The notes under the pieces were generated by a model, which saw only the letters and a list, made by a program, of their open reading frames with translations, was not told the DNA's origin and searched no databases. A program made the position numbers and the translations under genes. From Corynebacterium occultum (lineage in GTDB: Bacteria; Actinomycetota; Actinomycetes; Mycobacteriales; Mycobacteriaceae): DNA of 64,000 nt. The stretch is taken from positions 2,790,001 through 2,854,000 of the forward strand of contig NZ_CP046455.1 in the NCBI RefSeq assembly GCF_009734425.1, written 5' to 3'. Positions 8,236-17,256 of this stretch are shown piece after piece (within the stretch, counting starts at the first letter, position 1; each line of letters opens with the position of its first letter).

Positions 8236-9152
8236 AACACGCCACCAATATCAGCCGGATTTCCACCCGGACCGCCCTCGTTCTCGGGTTGATTCTCGCA
8301 GTTGCCCTCGGCGGAACGGGTCTGGCCACCGCGGAGTGGATCATCAAGGACACCGTCCACTCCTCAGTCGAGGCAGGGACGCTGAGCACCGGTATCAGTG
8401 GAACTGTTGCGCTGGGCAATACTGAAATCAACAATCATGATTTCACCCGGCCGGTGGCCCTTACCCTGCACAACCCTAATCCGGTGCCGGTGAGTTACTC
8501 CCTGGAGCTGGACCCCCTCGCCGGAAATTTGGATCCCACGCAGTTCGAGCTGGCGGTCTGGGAGTCCCTGAGCCCGATCTGCTCCGACACCATCCCGCCC
8601 ATCGGGATCTATTCCGGTACCTTCACGGATTCCCTGGAGCTGTCAGCAGTGACCGCACTCCCAGAATCCGACACCACAGTATGCGCCGCAACCCGTTTCA
8701 CTGGTCCGCTGGCCAGCATTGATAAAGGCACCTTGATCATGAAACCCAACTTGACCGCCCACCTGGGCACAAGTGCGTGGACAGCTGTCGCCGCCGGTGA
8801 TGAGTTCACGCACACCATCTCTACGCCCATCGCTTCCCCGCCCCTCCCGGTAAGCAATCTACAGTGCACCGATGTCGGCGATCATCCCCATAATTCGGGA
8901 GTTGAATTGTCCTGGATGCCAGTTTCCGGAGCCACCAGCTACCAGGTCTTTGACCGACGAGGCCAGCTCCTCCAGGAAACGATGCTCAACTCGGTCTTCC
9001 TGGACGAATACAGCGGGGGGAAGCACAACCCGGATATCACTCAGGTCGAAGTGGTGGCACTAAACGCTCAGGGCAACTCCACCCCGACACGCCAGAATAT
9101 CTTCCTCGCTCAGGGTGGCGGCATGGGCAATCATCTGCGCTGCGGACTCTAA
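8232..9152 (+). CDS. Alternate-signal exported protein (SipW substrate) 3 with C-terminal Fn3-like domain
   Basis: A 306-residue exported protein. GTG 8232 overlaps the upstream stop, gives a hydrophobic signal (ALVLGLILAVALGGTGLATA) and the junction AEWIIKDTVHSSVEAGTLST, matching the pattern of its two neighbours. The frame is open for another 90 bases upstream, but that would overlap gene 2 heavily. Residues ~45-215 form a beta-rich domain (ALTLHNPNPVPVSYSLEL). From ~216 a fibronectin-III-like segment follows (PPLPVSNLQC, VELSWMPVSGATSYQVF). An Fn3 module suggests a surface or adhesive part, inferred only. Confidence 0.75.
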   Translation: MKHATNISRISTRTALVLGLILAVALGGTGLATAEWIIKDTVHSSVEAGTLSTGISGTVALGNTEINNHDFTRPVALTLHNPNPVPVSYSLELDPLAGNLDPTQFELAVWESLSPICSDTIPPIGIYSGTFTDSLELSAVTALPESDTTVCAATRFTGPLASIDKGTLIMKPNLTAHLGTSAWTAVAAGDEFTHTISTPIASPPLPVSNLQCTDVGDHPHNSGVELSWMPVSGATSYQVFDRRGQLLQETMLNSVFLDEYSGGKHNPDITQVEVVALNAQGNSTPTRQNIFLAQGGGMGNHLRCGL

Positions 9153-9201
9153 GCGCACCCCCACCACGAGCACCTTTCCCACATCAAGATCGGAATCTGT
9201 C

Positions 9202-9810
9202 ATGAGCGCACTTCCCACCCGGTTCCGGGGCACCCAAACCCGGACAGTTCTCCCCGAGGACAACTCTCCTCAAGAATCCTCCATCTGGCAGTACCTATGG
9301 ACCGGACTCTGTGGCGGCATTCTCTCCCTAGTGCTTGGGATGGCTGTCCTGGTGATCGGGGTGCCGGCCGTGGTGGGCGGGATGCCAGTGACGGTTCTAT
9401 CCGGGTCGATGGAGCCTTCTTATTCCCCCGGGGATCTGGTGGTCATTCGCCCCACCCCTGCCGATGAGGTTCAGGTCGGTCAAGTACTGACCTACCAGCT
9501 GCGTTCCGATGACCCCACCCTGGTCACACACCGCGTGCTCTCACGTTCAATGAGCACGAACGGGGAACTCACTTTCATCACCCAAGGCGATGCCAATGAC
9601 ACTCCCGATGAGCAGCCGGTGAAAGCTGTCCAGGTGGTCGGTAGCGTCTGGTATACCATCCCCTGGTTGGGATGGGTGAATCAGGCAATCTCCGGACAAA
9701 CTCGGCAGTGGTTGATTCCGGTTGCCGCTGGACTCCTCTTTATCTACGCCCTGTGGAATATCTTCGGTGGGTTCATTCATCGTGGCCGCGGCACTAAGAA
9801 CACTCCCTGA
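9202..9810 (+). CDS. SipW-like (S26B, archaeal/ER-type) signal peptidase I
   Basis: A 202-residue membrane serine protease. The catalytic Ser is in TVLSGSMEPSYSPGDLVV, the general base is the His of THRVL in place of the Lys of ordinary bacterial enzymes, and the third box is TQGDANDTPDE. These are the hallmarks of the S26B/SipW class. One membrane segment precedes the catalytic domain (residues ~35-60) and one follows (~170-190). I chose ATG 9202, 49 bases after the preceding stop; the frame extends to 9115 but overlaps that gene. It closes the exported-protein cluster and very probably processes all three products. Confidence 0.87.
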   Translation: MSALPTRFRGTQTRTVLPEDNSPQESSIWQYLWTGLCGGILSLVLGMAVLVIGVPAVVGGMPVTVLSGSMEPSYSPGDLVVIRPTPADEVQVGQVLTYQLRSDDPTLVTHRVLSRSMSTNGELTFITQGDANDTPDEQPVKAVQVVGSVWYTIPWLGWVNQAISGQTRQWLIPVAAGLLFIYALWNIFGGFIHRGRGTKNTP

Positions 9811-9816
9811 TCTAAC

Positions 9817-10091
9817 TCAGTGTGCCGGAGCAGGGAGAATCCCTGGTAGTGGATTCAGGAGCCGCCCCTATTGCACTACCCAGGCCCCGCCGGCCACAAC
9901 TACACCGATGACAGCGGCGAAGAAAGACCTGCCATGAGCAGATCATCCCCTCTGAGGCCCCGAGAAGATCTCGAGGAGCTGGCGGAAGCCTGTTCTGCAT
10001 CCCCCGGGTCAAGCTCTGTGGTCTCGGCCTGGCTGCCCCACACACCAATTCCGATGATGCCCGCGCCTATGTCGGCAATGAATTTACGCAC
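9817..10091 (-). pseudogene. Decayed, truncated copy of the secreted protein at 5799-6431
   Basis: From GTG 10091 (preceded by GGAG) the translation begins VRKFIADIGAGIIGIGVW, compared with VRKFLAGACAGIIGISAL in the intact gene. It follows an acidic linker to about 9925, then changes frame. The next frame reads VIGVVVAGGAWVVQ, a TAG stop, then GRLLNPLPGI, compared with GAAAAGGAWAVQQGLIPNPLPGI. One indel and one CAG-to-TAG change are thus visible, and the cysteine-rich C-terminal domain is missing. It lies 6 bases beyond the SipW peptidase gene, on the opposite strand. Confidence 0.8.
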
Positions 10092-10220
10092 CCCCTGGTT
10101 CTCCTGCGAATTATTTTCACATGGGTTTCCGCCTGAAATTAGGCCAAGAGGCCACCTTCCCGGGGCTTCTTCCCAGGAATTCTCATTGCGTTGCCAGCCC
10201 CTCTCGCTATACTGCCGGCC

Positions 10221-10982
10221 ATGACTTCCGCGCTGCCCCGGTTCCGCGCCTTCCGGAGCTTTAAATACCGCCCCGGCACTCCCTCCCAGCGGCGGGAGGG
10301 CACCACCCTGGCCACGGTCATCGCGGCCTTGGCGACACTGAACCTGACAGCCCACTTCACCATTCTGGGCTCCTGGTTCTACACCATTCCCCTGGGGGCT
10401 CTCCTACTGCTCGGCTTGGCGAAAGCCCTGGGACTGAGCTGGCGGGATCTCGGGCTTTCCCCTTCCTCCCTGAAACGGGGGCTGGTCTATGGCGGGGTCG
10501 CTGCCGGGGTGATCATCGCAGCAGTAGCAGTCGGAGTTGCTCTCCCCCTGACCAGGGAATTCTTCCTCAATGAAACCTATGCCTCCACTCGCACGGCCCT
10601 CTTGGCCGCGCTGGTGATCATTCCGCTGAAAACCGTGCTACCCGAAGAGCTCGCCTTCCGTGGTGTCCTGCATGGTTCACTCAAGAGACTCGGCGGAATG
10701 AGGGCCGTGTTCATGGGAGGTTCCCTGCTCTTCGGTTTCTGGCACGTGGCTTCTTCGTTGCATTTGACCGCTGGAAATGCCGGATTGAGCGGGGTGTTGG
10801 GAACCGGAACCTTCGGCCAGTGGGTGGGTATCGGACTGGCGGTGATCGCCACCTCCTGCGCCGGCGCCGTCTTCACCTGGCTGCGGTACCGTTCCCAGTC
10901 CATCCTTGCCCCGATAGCCCTGCACTGGGCCATGAATGCGGTGGGGGCATTGGCTGCGGCCGCTGCGTTTCAGCTGGGTTGA
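10221..10982 (+). CDS. CPBP-family intramembrane metalloprotease
   Basis: A 253-residue polytopic protein of the CPBP/Abi (type II CAAX prenyl endopeptidase-like) family. Conserved motifs are EELAFRG (catalytic E-E-x-x-x-R, about residue 143), FGFWHV (F-x-x-x-H, about 180) and LHWAMN (about 236) near the C-terminus. Starts at ATG 10221; an upstream in-frame ATG at 10191 has a poor context. Substrate unknown: bacterial members process peptides, regulate stress responses or confer bacteriocin self-immunity. Confidence 0.85.
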   Translation: MTSALPRFRAFRSFKYRPGTPSQRREGTTLATVIAALATLNLTAHFTILGSWFYTIPLGALLLLGLAKALGLSWRDLGLSPSSLKRGLVYGGVAAGVIIAAVAVGVALPLTREFFLNETYASTRTALLAALVIIPLKTVLPEELAFRGVLHGSLKRLGGMRAVFMGGSLLFGFWHVASSLHLTAGNAGLSGVLGTGTFGQWVGIGLAVIATSCAGAVFTWLRYRSQSILAPIALHWAMNAVGALAAAAAFQLG

Positions 10983-11431
10983 GGGGTGCCAGCGCCCTAC
11001 CCGCCCAGACCTCCAGCACCGGCGGGGTTCCCCTCCCGGATCGGGCAACCCCTTTTTCATCATCTTCGCGTTCCCCGACGCGGACCGGGCAACGCCAACA
11101 CCCCGTGGATTCCGTCCCCCGGGTGGATCCCACGCTCTTCTTTGAACTTTCCCCGCCTGCCCCTGATCGGGGGAACTTGCGGCTCGGGGTTAATTGGCCC
11201 ATCCCCTCGGTTCTCCCCCTGATTGCAGAGGGAAGGCACTCCCCGTTCTTCGGTTCACCTGCAACTTTCTTCTGCGGCAGCAGGACCGTGCCCCAACCTG
11301 GGCGGGCAGTGAAAGCCAGGATTCCCCAACCTCCGCTTTGAAAGCACCAATCATCAGGGCCCTATACATGCGAAAGGGACTCAGGTAAGCAGGTGGTTAA
11401 GGAAAATCGCATTCATCCCGAGGAGAAGCAC
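10983..11431. other. 449-base gap without a supported gene
   Basis: GC-rich frames cross this stretch but lack ribosome binding sites and recognisable protein features. The distal part (from ~11340) should hold the promoter of the small secreted protein; CCTATACAT at about 11360-11368 is a weak -10 candidate. Confidence 0.5.
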
Positions 11432-11695
11432 ATGCCCCGTCCGCTCCGTACTTTCACCCGTAACGCCATGATTGCTCTCGCCAGCGCCACCCTGGTTCTC
11501 GGCGCCACCACCGCCCCCGCTCAAGCCCAGGCCGCCACTCCGGTCGGGATTTCCATCGAGAATCTTTCCGCCCCGCTATCGCCCGAGCTTCGGGCGATAA
11601 TAAACATCTCGATTGGATTCCCGGTGGTCATGTCGTCGCTCTTGTCCTCTGCGTTCTCAGAGCAATGCAGTCTCCTTGATACCCGCGCTTGCTGA
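11432..11695 (+). CDS. Small secreted protein of unknown function
   Basis: An 87-residue protein from ATG 11432, with AGGAG at 11421-11425. A clear Sec signal peptide ends in TTAPAQAQA, and a mature part of about 50 residues has two cysteines near the C-terminus (EQCSLLDTRAC). No family recognised. It could be a 3'-truncated remnant of a longer exported protein, since the reading frame stops shortly after a hydrophobic segment and the next 350 bases look non-coding. Confidence 0.6.
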   Translation: MPRPLRTFTRNAMIALASATLVLGATTAPAQAQAATPVGISIENLSAPLSPELRAIINISIGFPVVMSSLLSSAFSEQCSLLDTRAC

Positions 11696-12042
11696 GTAAG
11701 AAGCGAATCTCCCTGCGGGGATATCCCATGGCGGTGGCGAAACCCTCACCTAAGCAACCAACAGCCCCAATCCTAGGCCATTGGGATTGCTCCCCGGAGA
11801 CTGAGAAATCAGCCACCAACTGATGGGAGTACAGTTTTCTCAGCACTGGGGGATATGGGTTCAGGGTTTCCGCAGATCGGGCCAGGTGATCTGATCCAGG
11901 ATTGAATACGCACCCCCACCCTGATTTCTCCCACAGCCAACCCACGTCCCCACCTTGATCTCCATTAAGCTCGGTTCCCTTAGCCCGGTGCAGCCAGCAC
12001 CAGGCATCACCACTGGTTCCATCACTGATTAGGGAGGTCGAC
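11696..12042. other. 347-base gap
   Basis: No gene supported. It contains the upstream region of the YibE/F gene; GGGAGG lies about 10 bases before its GTG start. No terminator hairpin for the preceding small gene was found. Confidence 0.5.
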
Positions 12043-13302
12043 GTGGGCCGTCATGCCCTCGCCGCCGATAAGTCCACCACCTCAGCCCCGGCATCGGGGA
12101 GCACAACTTTCTGGCGGAGGATTCTGCTGGGGTTCCTGATCCTCTGCGGGATCGCCACCACCATCGGCCTGGTTGCCCTGTGGCCACCGGATGAGGAACC
12201 GGCTGTCTCTCCGGAGTTCGCCAACACCTTCTCCCTGGGCCAGAACCAGGTTAATGCTGAGGTCACCTCGGTCACCCAGGGTGCCTGCCAGTCCACCGTC
12301 ACCGGCAAAATCATCGACATCATGCCAGCCGCGCCCATGACCTCCCCGGACCAGACCTGCGACAATGCCATCGTCCAGATCCAGGGTGGGGAGAATGAGG
12401 GCAAACGCACCCTGCTCATCACCTATGGTCAGCCCGGTGAGCCAGAGCTGCAGGAGGGTGATCAGATCCGCCTCATGGAGTCCCTGGGTGCGGATGGTTC
12501 CCTCTCCTACAGTTTCACCGACTATCAGCGTGGCAATGCCCTGCTGGTGTGGGGCCTGCTGATTGCCGCCGCGATCATCCTCTTCGCCGCCCTGCGTGGT
12601 GTCCGGGCGCTGGTCGGTCTGGTGATCACGTTGATGATCCTCGGGGTGTTCCTACTGCCTGCCCTGGTGCACGGTGGCCCGGCCCTGCCCTTGGCAGTGG
12701 TCGGTGGTTCCACGATCCTCTTCCTGGTGGTGCTCCTGGTCCACGGTTTCAACTGGAAGTCCTGCGCGGCCCTGGCCGGAACCCTGCTCTCCTTAGGTAT
12801 CGCCGCGGTCCTGGCTTCCCTGGCCATCGACACCACTGATCTCCGGGGCCTGGGAGATGAGTCGAATCTCCACATCTTGCTCTACCTGCCCGAGGTCTCG
12901 GTCACCGGCCTGATGCTCTGTGGTTTCATCATCGGTGCTCTGGGTGTGCTCAACGATGTGACGATCTCCCAGGCTTCCACCATCAATGAGCTTGCCGAAC
13001 TGGAACCGGACGCCTCCCCCACCCGTCTCTTCCTCGGCGCCATGAAGGTGGGTCGGGATCACATTTCCTCGATGGTCTACACCCTGGTACTTACCTACAC
13101 CGGTGCCGCACTCCCCCTGCTGCTGCTCATCTCGGTTTCCCAACGCCCCCTGCTGCAGACCCTGAGTAGCGATATCGTGGCCACCGAACTGCTGCGTTCC
13201 GGCATCGGCGCCCTCGCCCTGACCCTGGCGGTCCCGATCACCACGCTGATTGCCGCGGTGGTCGTCCCCAACCGGCAGGCTCTGGCCACCGCCACCGCTT
13301 AA
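12043..13302 (+). CDS. YibE/F-family membrane protein
   Basis: A 419-residue protein from GTG 12043 (GGGAGG upstream). One N-terminal membrane segment (residues ~25-48) is followed by an extracytoplasmic domain of about 100 residues (TQGACQSTVTGKI, GGENEGKRTLL), then about eight membrane helices containing the YibE/F signature GALGVLNDVTISQAST and the loop VGRDHISSMVYTLVLTYTG. YibE/F proteins are conserved in actinobacteria and Firmicutes and their function is unknown. Convergent with ugd, with a strong bidirectional hairpin between them. Confidence 0.85.
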   Translation: MGRHALAADKSTTSAPASGSTTFWRRILLGFLILCGIATTIGLVALWPPDEEPAVSPEFANTFSLGQNQVNAEVTSVTQGACQSTVTGKIIDIMPAAPMTSPDQTCDNAIVQIQGGENEGKRTLLITYGQPGEPELQEGDQIRLMESLGADGSLSYSFTDYQRGNALLVWGLLIAAAIILFAALRGVRALVGLVITLMILGVFLLPALVHGGPALPLAVVGGSTILFLVVLLVHGFNWKSCAALAGTLLSLGIAAVLASLAIDTTDLRGLGDESNLHILLYLPEVSVTGLMLCGFIIGALGVLNDVTISQASTINELAELEPDASPTRLFLGAMKVGRDHISSMVYTLVLTYTGAALPLLLLISVSQRPLLQTLSSDIVATELLRSGIGALALTLAVPITTLIAAVVVPNRQALATATA

Positions 13303-13317
13303 CGACGCCCCCGGCAT

Positions 13318-13361
13318 GACAACAGCGCGCGGCCCCTTCCCAGGGCCACGCGCTGTTGTCA
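13318..13361. terminator. Bidirectional terminator between yibE/F and ugd
   Basis: GACAACAGCGCG-(C)-GGCCC pairs with GGGCC-(A)-CGCGCTGTTGTC around a short loop, followed by ATT on the + side. It sits between convergent genes. Confidence 0.75.
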
Positions 13362-13372
13362 TTCAAATGGTT

Positions 13373-14695
13373 TTAGAGGCTGCGCCCCAGGGCGGTCAGG
13401 TTCCAGCCGGCATCCTGCCAGGCCTGGACGGGAAGAACATTACGGCCGTCAATGATGACCTTGTCAGCCACCAGCTCAGCGGCACGCACCGGATCAATCT
13501 CCCGGAACTCCTGCCATTCGGTGGCCAGAATGACAATATCTGCGCCCTTGAGCGCATCATCAGTCGACTCAGCGTAGGTCAGAGTCGGGAACACCTTGCG
13601 GGCATTGTCCATGCCCTGCGGGTCATAGACGGTTACCTCTCCACCTGCCAGGGAGAGGGAACCCGCAACGCTCAGCGCCGGGGAATCCCGCACGTCATCA
13701 GAGTTTGGTTTGAAGGAAGCACCGAGCACCGTGATGTTCTTGCCCAGGGCACTGCCCCCGCAGGCATGCTTGGCCAGCTGAACCATGTGGTCACGGCGTC
13801 GCATGTTGATGGCATCCACCTCACGCAGGAAAGTCAGTGCCTGATCGGCCCCCAGCTCGCCGGCTCGGGCCATGAAGGCGCGGATGTCCTTGGGTAGACA
13901 GCCACCTCCGAAACCGAGGCCGGCGCCCAAGAACTTCCGGCCGATGCGCTCATCCAGGCCGATGGCATCCGCCAGCTGGGTGACATCTGCGCCGGCGATC
14001 TCACAGATCTCAGAGACAGCATTGATGAAGGAGATCTTGGTGGCCAGGAAGGCATTGGCGGATACCTTGACCAGCTCAGAGGTTGCCAGATCCATGACCA
14101 GGAAAGGGGTTTCGGCTTCAATCGCGGTGGCATAAACCTCGCGGGCGATCTCTTCTGCCGAGGACTCCCCCTTGCGGATTCCGAGCACGATGCGGTCCGG
14201 GGTGAGGGTGTCCTTGACCGCATACCCCTCACGCAGGAATTCCGGGTTCCAGGCGATCTCCACATTGGCTTTGTCTCCAGCCAGCTCATCTGCCAGTTCC
14301 TGAAGCTCTGCAGCAGTTCCCACAGGGACAGTGGACTTGCCCAGGATCAAATGGTCCCCCTCCAGCAGCGGAACCAGTGACTCAATGACCGCACGCACGT
14401 AGGTGACATCCGCCGCGTAGGAGCCACGCTTCTGGGGGGTGCCCACACCAAGGAAGTGCACATTCGCGAACTCCGCCACTGCCGCGTAATCAGTGGTGAA
14501 GTTCAGCCGACCACTTTCGAGATTGCGGCTGAGCACCTCAGGGAGGCCAGGCTCATAAAAAGGGACCTCACCCGACTTCAGCAGATCAATCTTGCTCTGG
14601 TCAACATCCACGCCCAGCACCTCATGGCCAAGTTGTGCCATGCAGGCTGCGTGGGTAGCACCTAGGTAACCTGTACCGATCACTGTCATACGCAT
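13373..14695 (-). CDS. ugd: UDP-glucose 6-dehydrogenase
   Basis: Oxidises UDP-glucose to UDP-glucuronate with two NAD+. The 440-residue protein has the N-terminal Rossmann motif VIGTGYLG, the central helix with NPEFLREGYAVKDTL, the catalytic cysteine in GLGFGGGCLPKDIRAF (about residue 262), and a C-terminal UDP-binding domain with GASFKPNSDDVRDSPA. It starts at ATG 14695, or ATG 14689 two codons later. It follows dcd on the same strand with a 106-base gap. With wecB/wecC nearby, the product UDP-GlcA could feed the surface polymer. Confidence 0.92.
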   Translation of the reverse strand: MRMTVIGTGYLGATHAACMAQLGHEVLGVDVDQSKIDLLKSGEVPFYEPGLPEVLSRNLESGRLNFTTDYAAVAEFANVHFLGVGTPQKRGSYAADVTYVRAVIESLVPLLEGDHLILGKSTVPVGTAAELQELADELAGDKANVEIAWNPEFLREGYAVKDTLTPDRIVLGIRKGESSAEEIAREVYATAIEAETPFLVMDLATSELVKVSANAFLATKISFINAVSEICEIAGADVTQLADAIGLDERIGRKFLGAGLGFGGGCLPKDIRAFMARAGELGADQALTFLREVDAINMRRRDHMVQLAKHACGGSALGKNITVLGASFKPNSDDVRDSPALSVAGSLSLAGGEVTVYDPQGMDNARKVFPTLTYAESTDDALKGADIVILATEWQEFREIDPVRAAELVADKVIIDGRNVLPVQAWQDAGWNLTALGRSL

Positions 14696-14801
14696 AAGGC
14701 ACCTTTTTACCCCGTGTACGTGAACGAGGGCTTAATTCCGGTTGAATGCAGGTGAGGAACCCTTCCGATGTCCTTGACCTGCAGGTTCTAGGATTCTGAA
14801 A

Positions 14802-15368
14802 TCAGTCCCGAAAGTTCAGGTAGGCCCGAGAGGGGGTAGGACCACGCTGTCCCTGATACTTGGAACCCAGTTTTCCGGAGCCATAGGGGACCTCTGCGGG
14901 GGAGGTCATATCGAAGAGGGCAAGCTGCCCGACCTTCATTCCCGGCCACAGCATGATGGGCAGGTTCGCCACGTTCGAAAGCTCCAGGGTGATGTAGCCA
15001 TCAAATCCCGGATCAATGAATCCAGCGGTGGAGTGGGTCAGCAGACCCAGGCGCCCCAGGGAGGACTTACCCTCGAGACGGCCCGCCAGATCTGCCGGCA
15101 AAGTGAAGCGCTCCAGGGTGGAGCCGAGCACGAACTCACCTGGGTGAAGCACAAAGGGTTCATCCTCATTGACCTCGACCAGACTGGTCAGCTCATCTTG
15201 CTGCATTTTCGGGTCAATGTGGGTGTATTTGGAATTATTGAATACCCGGAAGAACCGGTCCATCCGCACGTCAACGCTCGAGGGCTGAACCAGAGATTCA
15301 TCATAGGGTTCGATCCCGAGTTTTCCGGAGTCAATGGCGGCACGAATGTCACGATCTGAAAGAAGCAC
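14802..15368 (-). CDS. dcd: dCTP deaminase
   Basis: Deaminates dCTP, giving dUTP or, in the bifunctional actinobacterial enzymes, dUMP directly. The 188-residue protein is of the usual family length, with [17 protein letters not shown] near the N-terminus, the catalytic block [20 protein letters not shown] (about residues 110-130) followed by [15 protein letters not shown], and the closing [14 protein letters not shown]. The tRNA-Gly gene lies about 100 bases upstream on the opposite strand. Confidence 0.95.
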   Translation of the reverse strand: MLLSDRDIRAAIDSGKLGIEPYDESLVQPSSVDVRMDRFFRVFNNSKYTHIDPKMQQDELTSLVEVNEDEPFVLHPGEFVLGSTLERFTLPADLAGRLEGKSSLGRLGLLTHSTAGFIDPGFDGYITLELSNVANLPIMLWPGMKVGQLALFDMTSPAEVPYGSGKLGSKYQGQRGPTPSRAYLNFRD

Positions 15369-15471
15369 GTATCTCAGTGTACGTCACAGCTTTTCCCACC
15401 CCGAGTTGCCGTGAAAATTCAGCAACGGTGTAGAGTATTGGAATAGTTCCTCAGAGCACTTCGAGGACGCT

Positions 15472-15545
15472 GCCGATGTAGTTCAATGGTAGAACTCCTG
15501 CTTCCCAAGCAGGTGGCGCGGGTTCGATTCCCGTCATCGGCTCCA
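15472..15545 (+). tRNA. tRNA-Gly (anticodon CCC)
   Basis: A cloverleaf is readable by eye: acceptor GCCGATG pairs with CATCGGC, D-arm GTTC-AATGGTA-GAAC, anticodon stem CCTGC/GCAGG around TTCCCAA (anticodon CCC), T-arm GCGGG-TTCGATT-CCCGT, discriminator T, and an encoded CCA at 15543-15545. Confidence 0.95.
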
Positions 15546-15649
15546 AACCATGAAATATACGTTCATGGACCAGCCGGGTTCTAGGAATTGAGAGTGTTCT
15601 GAATTCCAGGGAGCCCGGTTTTCAGCATCCCTAGCATTCTCACCACAAA

Positions 15650-15682
15650 GCGGGTGCCACCGATCCCCGGCGACACCCGCTT
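15650..15682 (-). terminator. Probable terminator after wecB
   Basis: On the - strand GCGGGTG... pairs with ...CACCCGC around a GC-rich core, followed by a short CTTTGT. The T run is weak. Confidence 0.45.
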
Positions 15683-15701
15683 CCCTTCGAGACAGGCAAC
15701 T

Positions 15702-16877
15702 TCAGCCGCTAAAGACCAGCGCCTCAGCCTTCTGGGGCACGAAGTCCTCGATTCGCTTACCGACGCCGAGAAGCTCTGCGATGGCGGCAACGGCGCGCTC
15801 AGAAGCCTTGCCGTCACCATAAGGATTCACGGCATTAGCCATACGCTCATAAGCCTCGGCATCGGTGAGCAGCTCGGTCACCTCATCGACGATTCGGTCC
15901 TCACCGGTGCCGATGAGTCGGACAGTGCCGGCTTCGACCGCCTCGGGACGCTCGGTGTTTTCCCGCATGACCAGGACCGGCTTACCAAGGCTCGGCGCCT
16001 CCTCCTGGACTCCACCAGAGTCAGTGAGCACGATGTATGCACGGCCCATCAGCTTAGTAAAGCGGTCATAGGGTGCCGGCTCGGTGATGAGGATGTTGTT
16101 GCGCCCCTCGATCTCCGGGAAGACGGCGGCTCGGACAGCCGGGTTCAGGTGGGCCGGCAGGACCAGGAAAACTTCGGGGAAGCGCTCCGAGATACGACGC
16201 ATGGCTCGGCCGATGTTCGCCATATCTTCGAGGTTCTCACGGCGGTGGGTGGTCACCAGAACCATCTTCCGATCCTCCGCAGCGAAGGTCTTCAGTCGCT
16301 CATTGGAAAACTGGGTATCCCACGAAGCCGCCTCTAGGAGAGCGTCGATGACGGTGTTGCCAGTGACCACGATGTCGCGCTCCGGAACGGCCTCGCGCGT
16401 TAGGTTAGCCTTGGACATCTCCGTCGGGGCCAGGTGCAGGGAGGAGACCTGCCCGATCAGCTTACGGTTAGCCTCCTCCGGGAAGGGGGAAAGGAGGTTT
16501 CCGGTGCGCAAGCCCGCCTCGAGGTGGACGATCTTGATCTGACGGTTAAATCCGGCGATAGCGGCAGCCATGGCGGTGGAGGTGTCACCCTGGGAGATGA
16601 CTACGTCGGGCCGCTCCACCTCGATAATCGCATCCAGGCCACTGATGGCGCGGGCGACGATTCCATTAAGGGACTGGCCGGGGCGCATGATGTTCAGATC
16701 ATGGTGCGGGTTAATGCCGAACATCCCATTGACCTGGTCCAGCATCTCACGGTGCTGGCCGGTGGAGACCACAACAGACTCCAGACGCGGATCAGCCTCC
16801 AGAGCCTTAATAACCGGAGCCACCTTGATGGCCTCCGGACGGGTCCCGTACACAGTCATGACCTTCGGATTCGACAT
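15702..16877 (-). CDS. wecB: UDP-N-acetylglucosamine 2-epimerase (non-hydrolysing)
   Basis: Interconverts UDP-GlcNAc and UDP-ManNAc, the first step to ManNAc-uronate. The 391-residue protein is of normal length: TVYGTRPEAIKVAPVIKAL at the N-terminus, STGQHREMLDQV, GDTSTAMAAAIAGF, HLEAGLRTGNLLSPFPEEANR, TTHRRENLEDM, and the UDP-binding TDSGGVQEEAPSLGKPVLV. Starts at ATG 16877, 379 bases from the divergent wecC, so the two next steps of the pathway are read outwards from one shared promoter region. Confidence 0.93.
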   Translation of the reverse strand: MSNPKVMTVYGTRPEAIKVAPVIKALEADPRLESVVVSTGQHREMLDQVNGMFGINPHHDLNIMRPGQSLNGIVARAISGLDAIIEVERPDVVISQGDTSTAMAAAIAGFNRQIKIVHLEAGLRTGNLLSPFPEEANRKLIGQVSSLHLAPTEMSKANLTREAVPERDIVVTGNTVIDALLEAASWDTQFSNERLKTFAAEDRKMVLVTTHRRENLEDMANIGRAMRRISERFPEVFLVLPAHLNPAVRAAVFPEIEGRNNILITEPAPYDRFTKLMGRAYIVLTDSGGVQEEAPSLGKPVLVMRENTERPEAVEAGTVRLIGTGEDRIVDEVTELLTDAEAYERMANAVNPYGDGKASERAVAAIAELLGVGKRIEDFVPQKAEALVFSG

Positions 16878-17256
16878 ACTTTTCCTTCACTACTTCCGTT
16901 TGAATCAGCATTTTCGCGGTGCCAGATTCATGAAAACATGAATTTAAACTGAAAAAATTCCTGTAATTTGGTGCGGGCTTTCCCAAACGTACCACGGGAT
17001 TTTTACACGACCGTAAGAATTGGGATGATAGCTCATTGAGCAATGGTTAGCTGTGCCTCGAAGTAGGATGTCACGAAATTCGGAGCCCCCGAAAGTGCAT
17101 GACTTGCGTCTCCACTTCCCTTCAGGCCAAACACTTGGCCCGGATCATTGATACCTTATTTCTTGTAGTATCGGGCAACTCCACAATCAGCCCCATAAGT
17201 TCTGGAGACAAACTCCCCCCTGCAGATTTCGCACCCTAACGGAAAGTTGAATATTC
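16878..17256. promoter_or_regulatory. Divergent wecB-wecC intergenic region
   Basis: A 379-base gap, AT-richer than the flanking genes, that must hold promoters for both wecB (-) and wecC (+). No RNA gene or operator was recognised in it. Confidence 0.5.

Noticed and set aside
10820..11341. 173-codon plus-strand frame overlapping the CPBP gene end
   Set aside because: Out of frame with the CPBP gene, no start signal, Pro/Arg-rich shadow composition.
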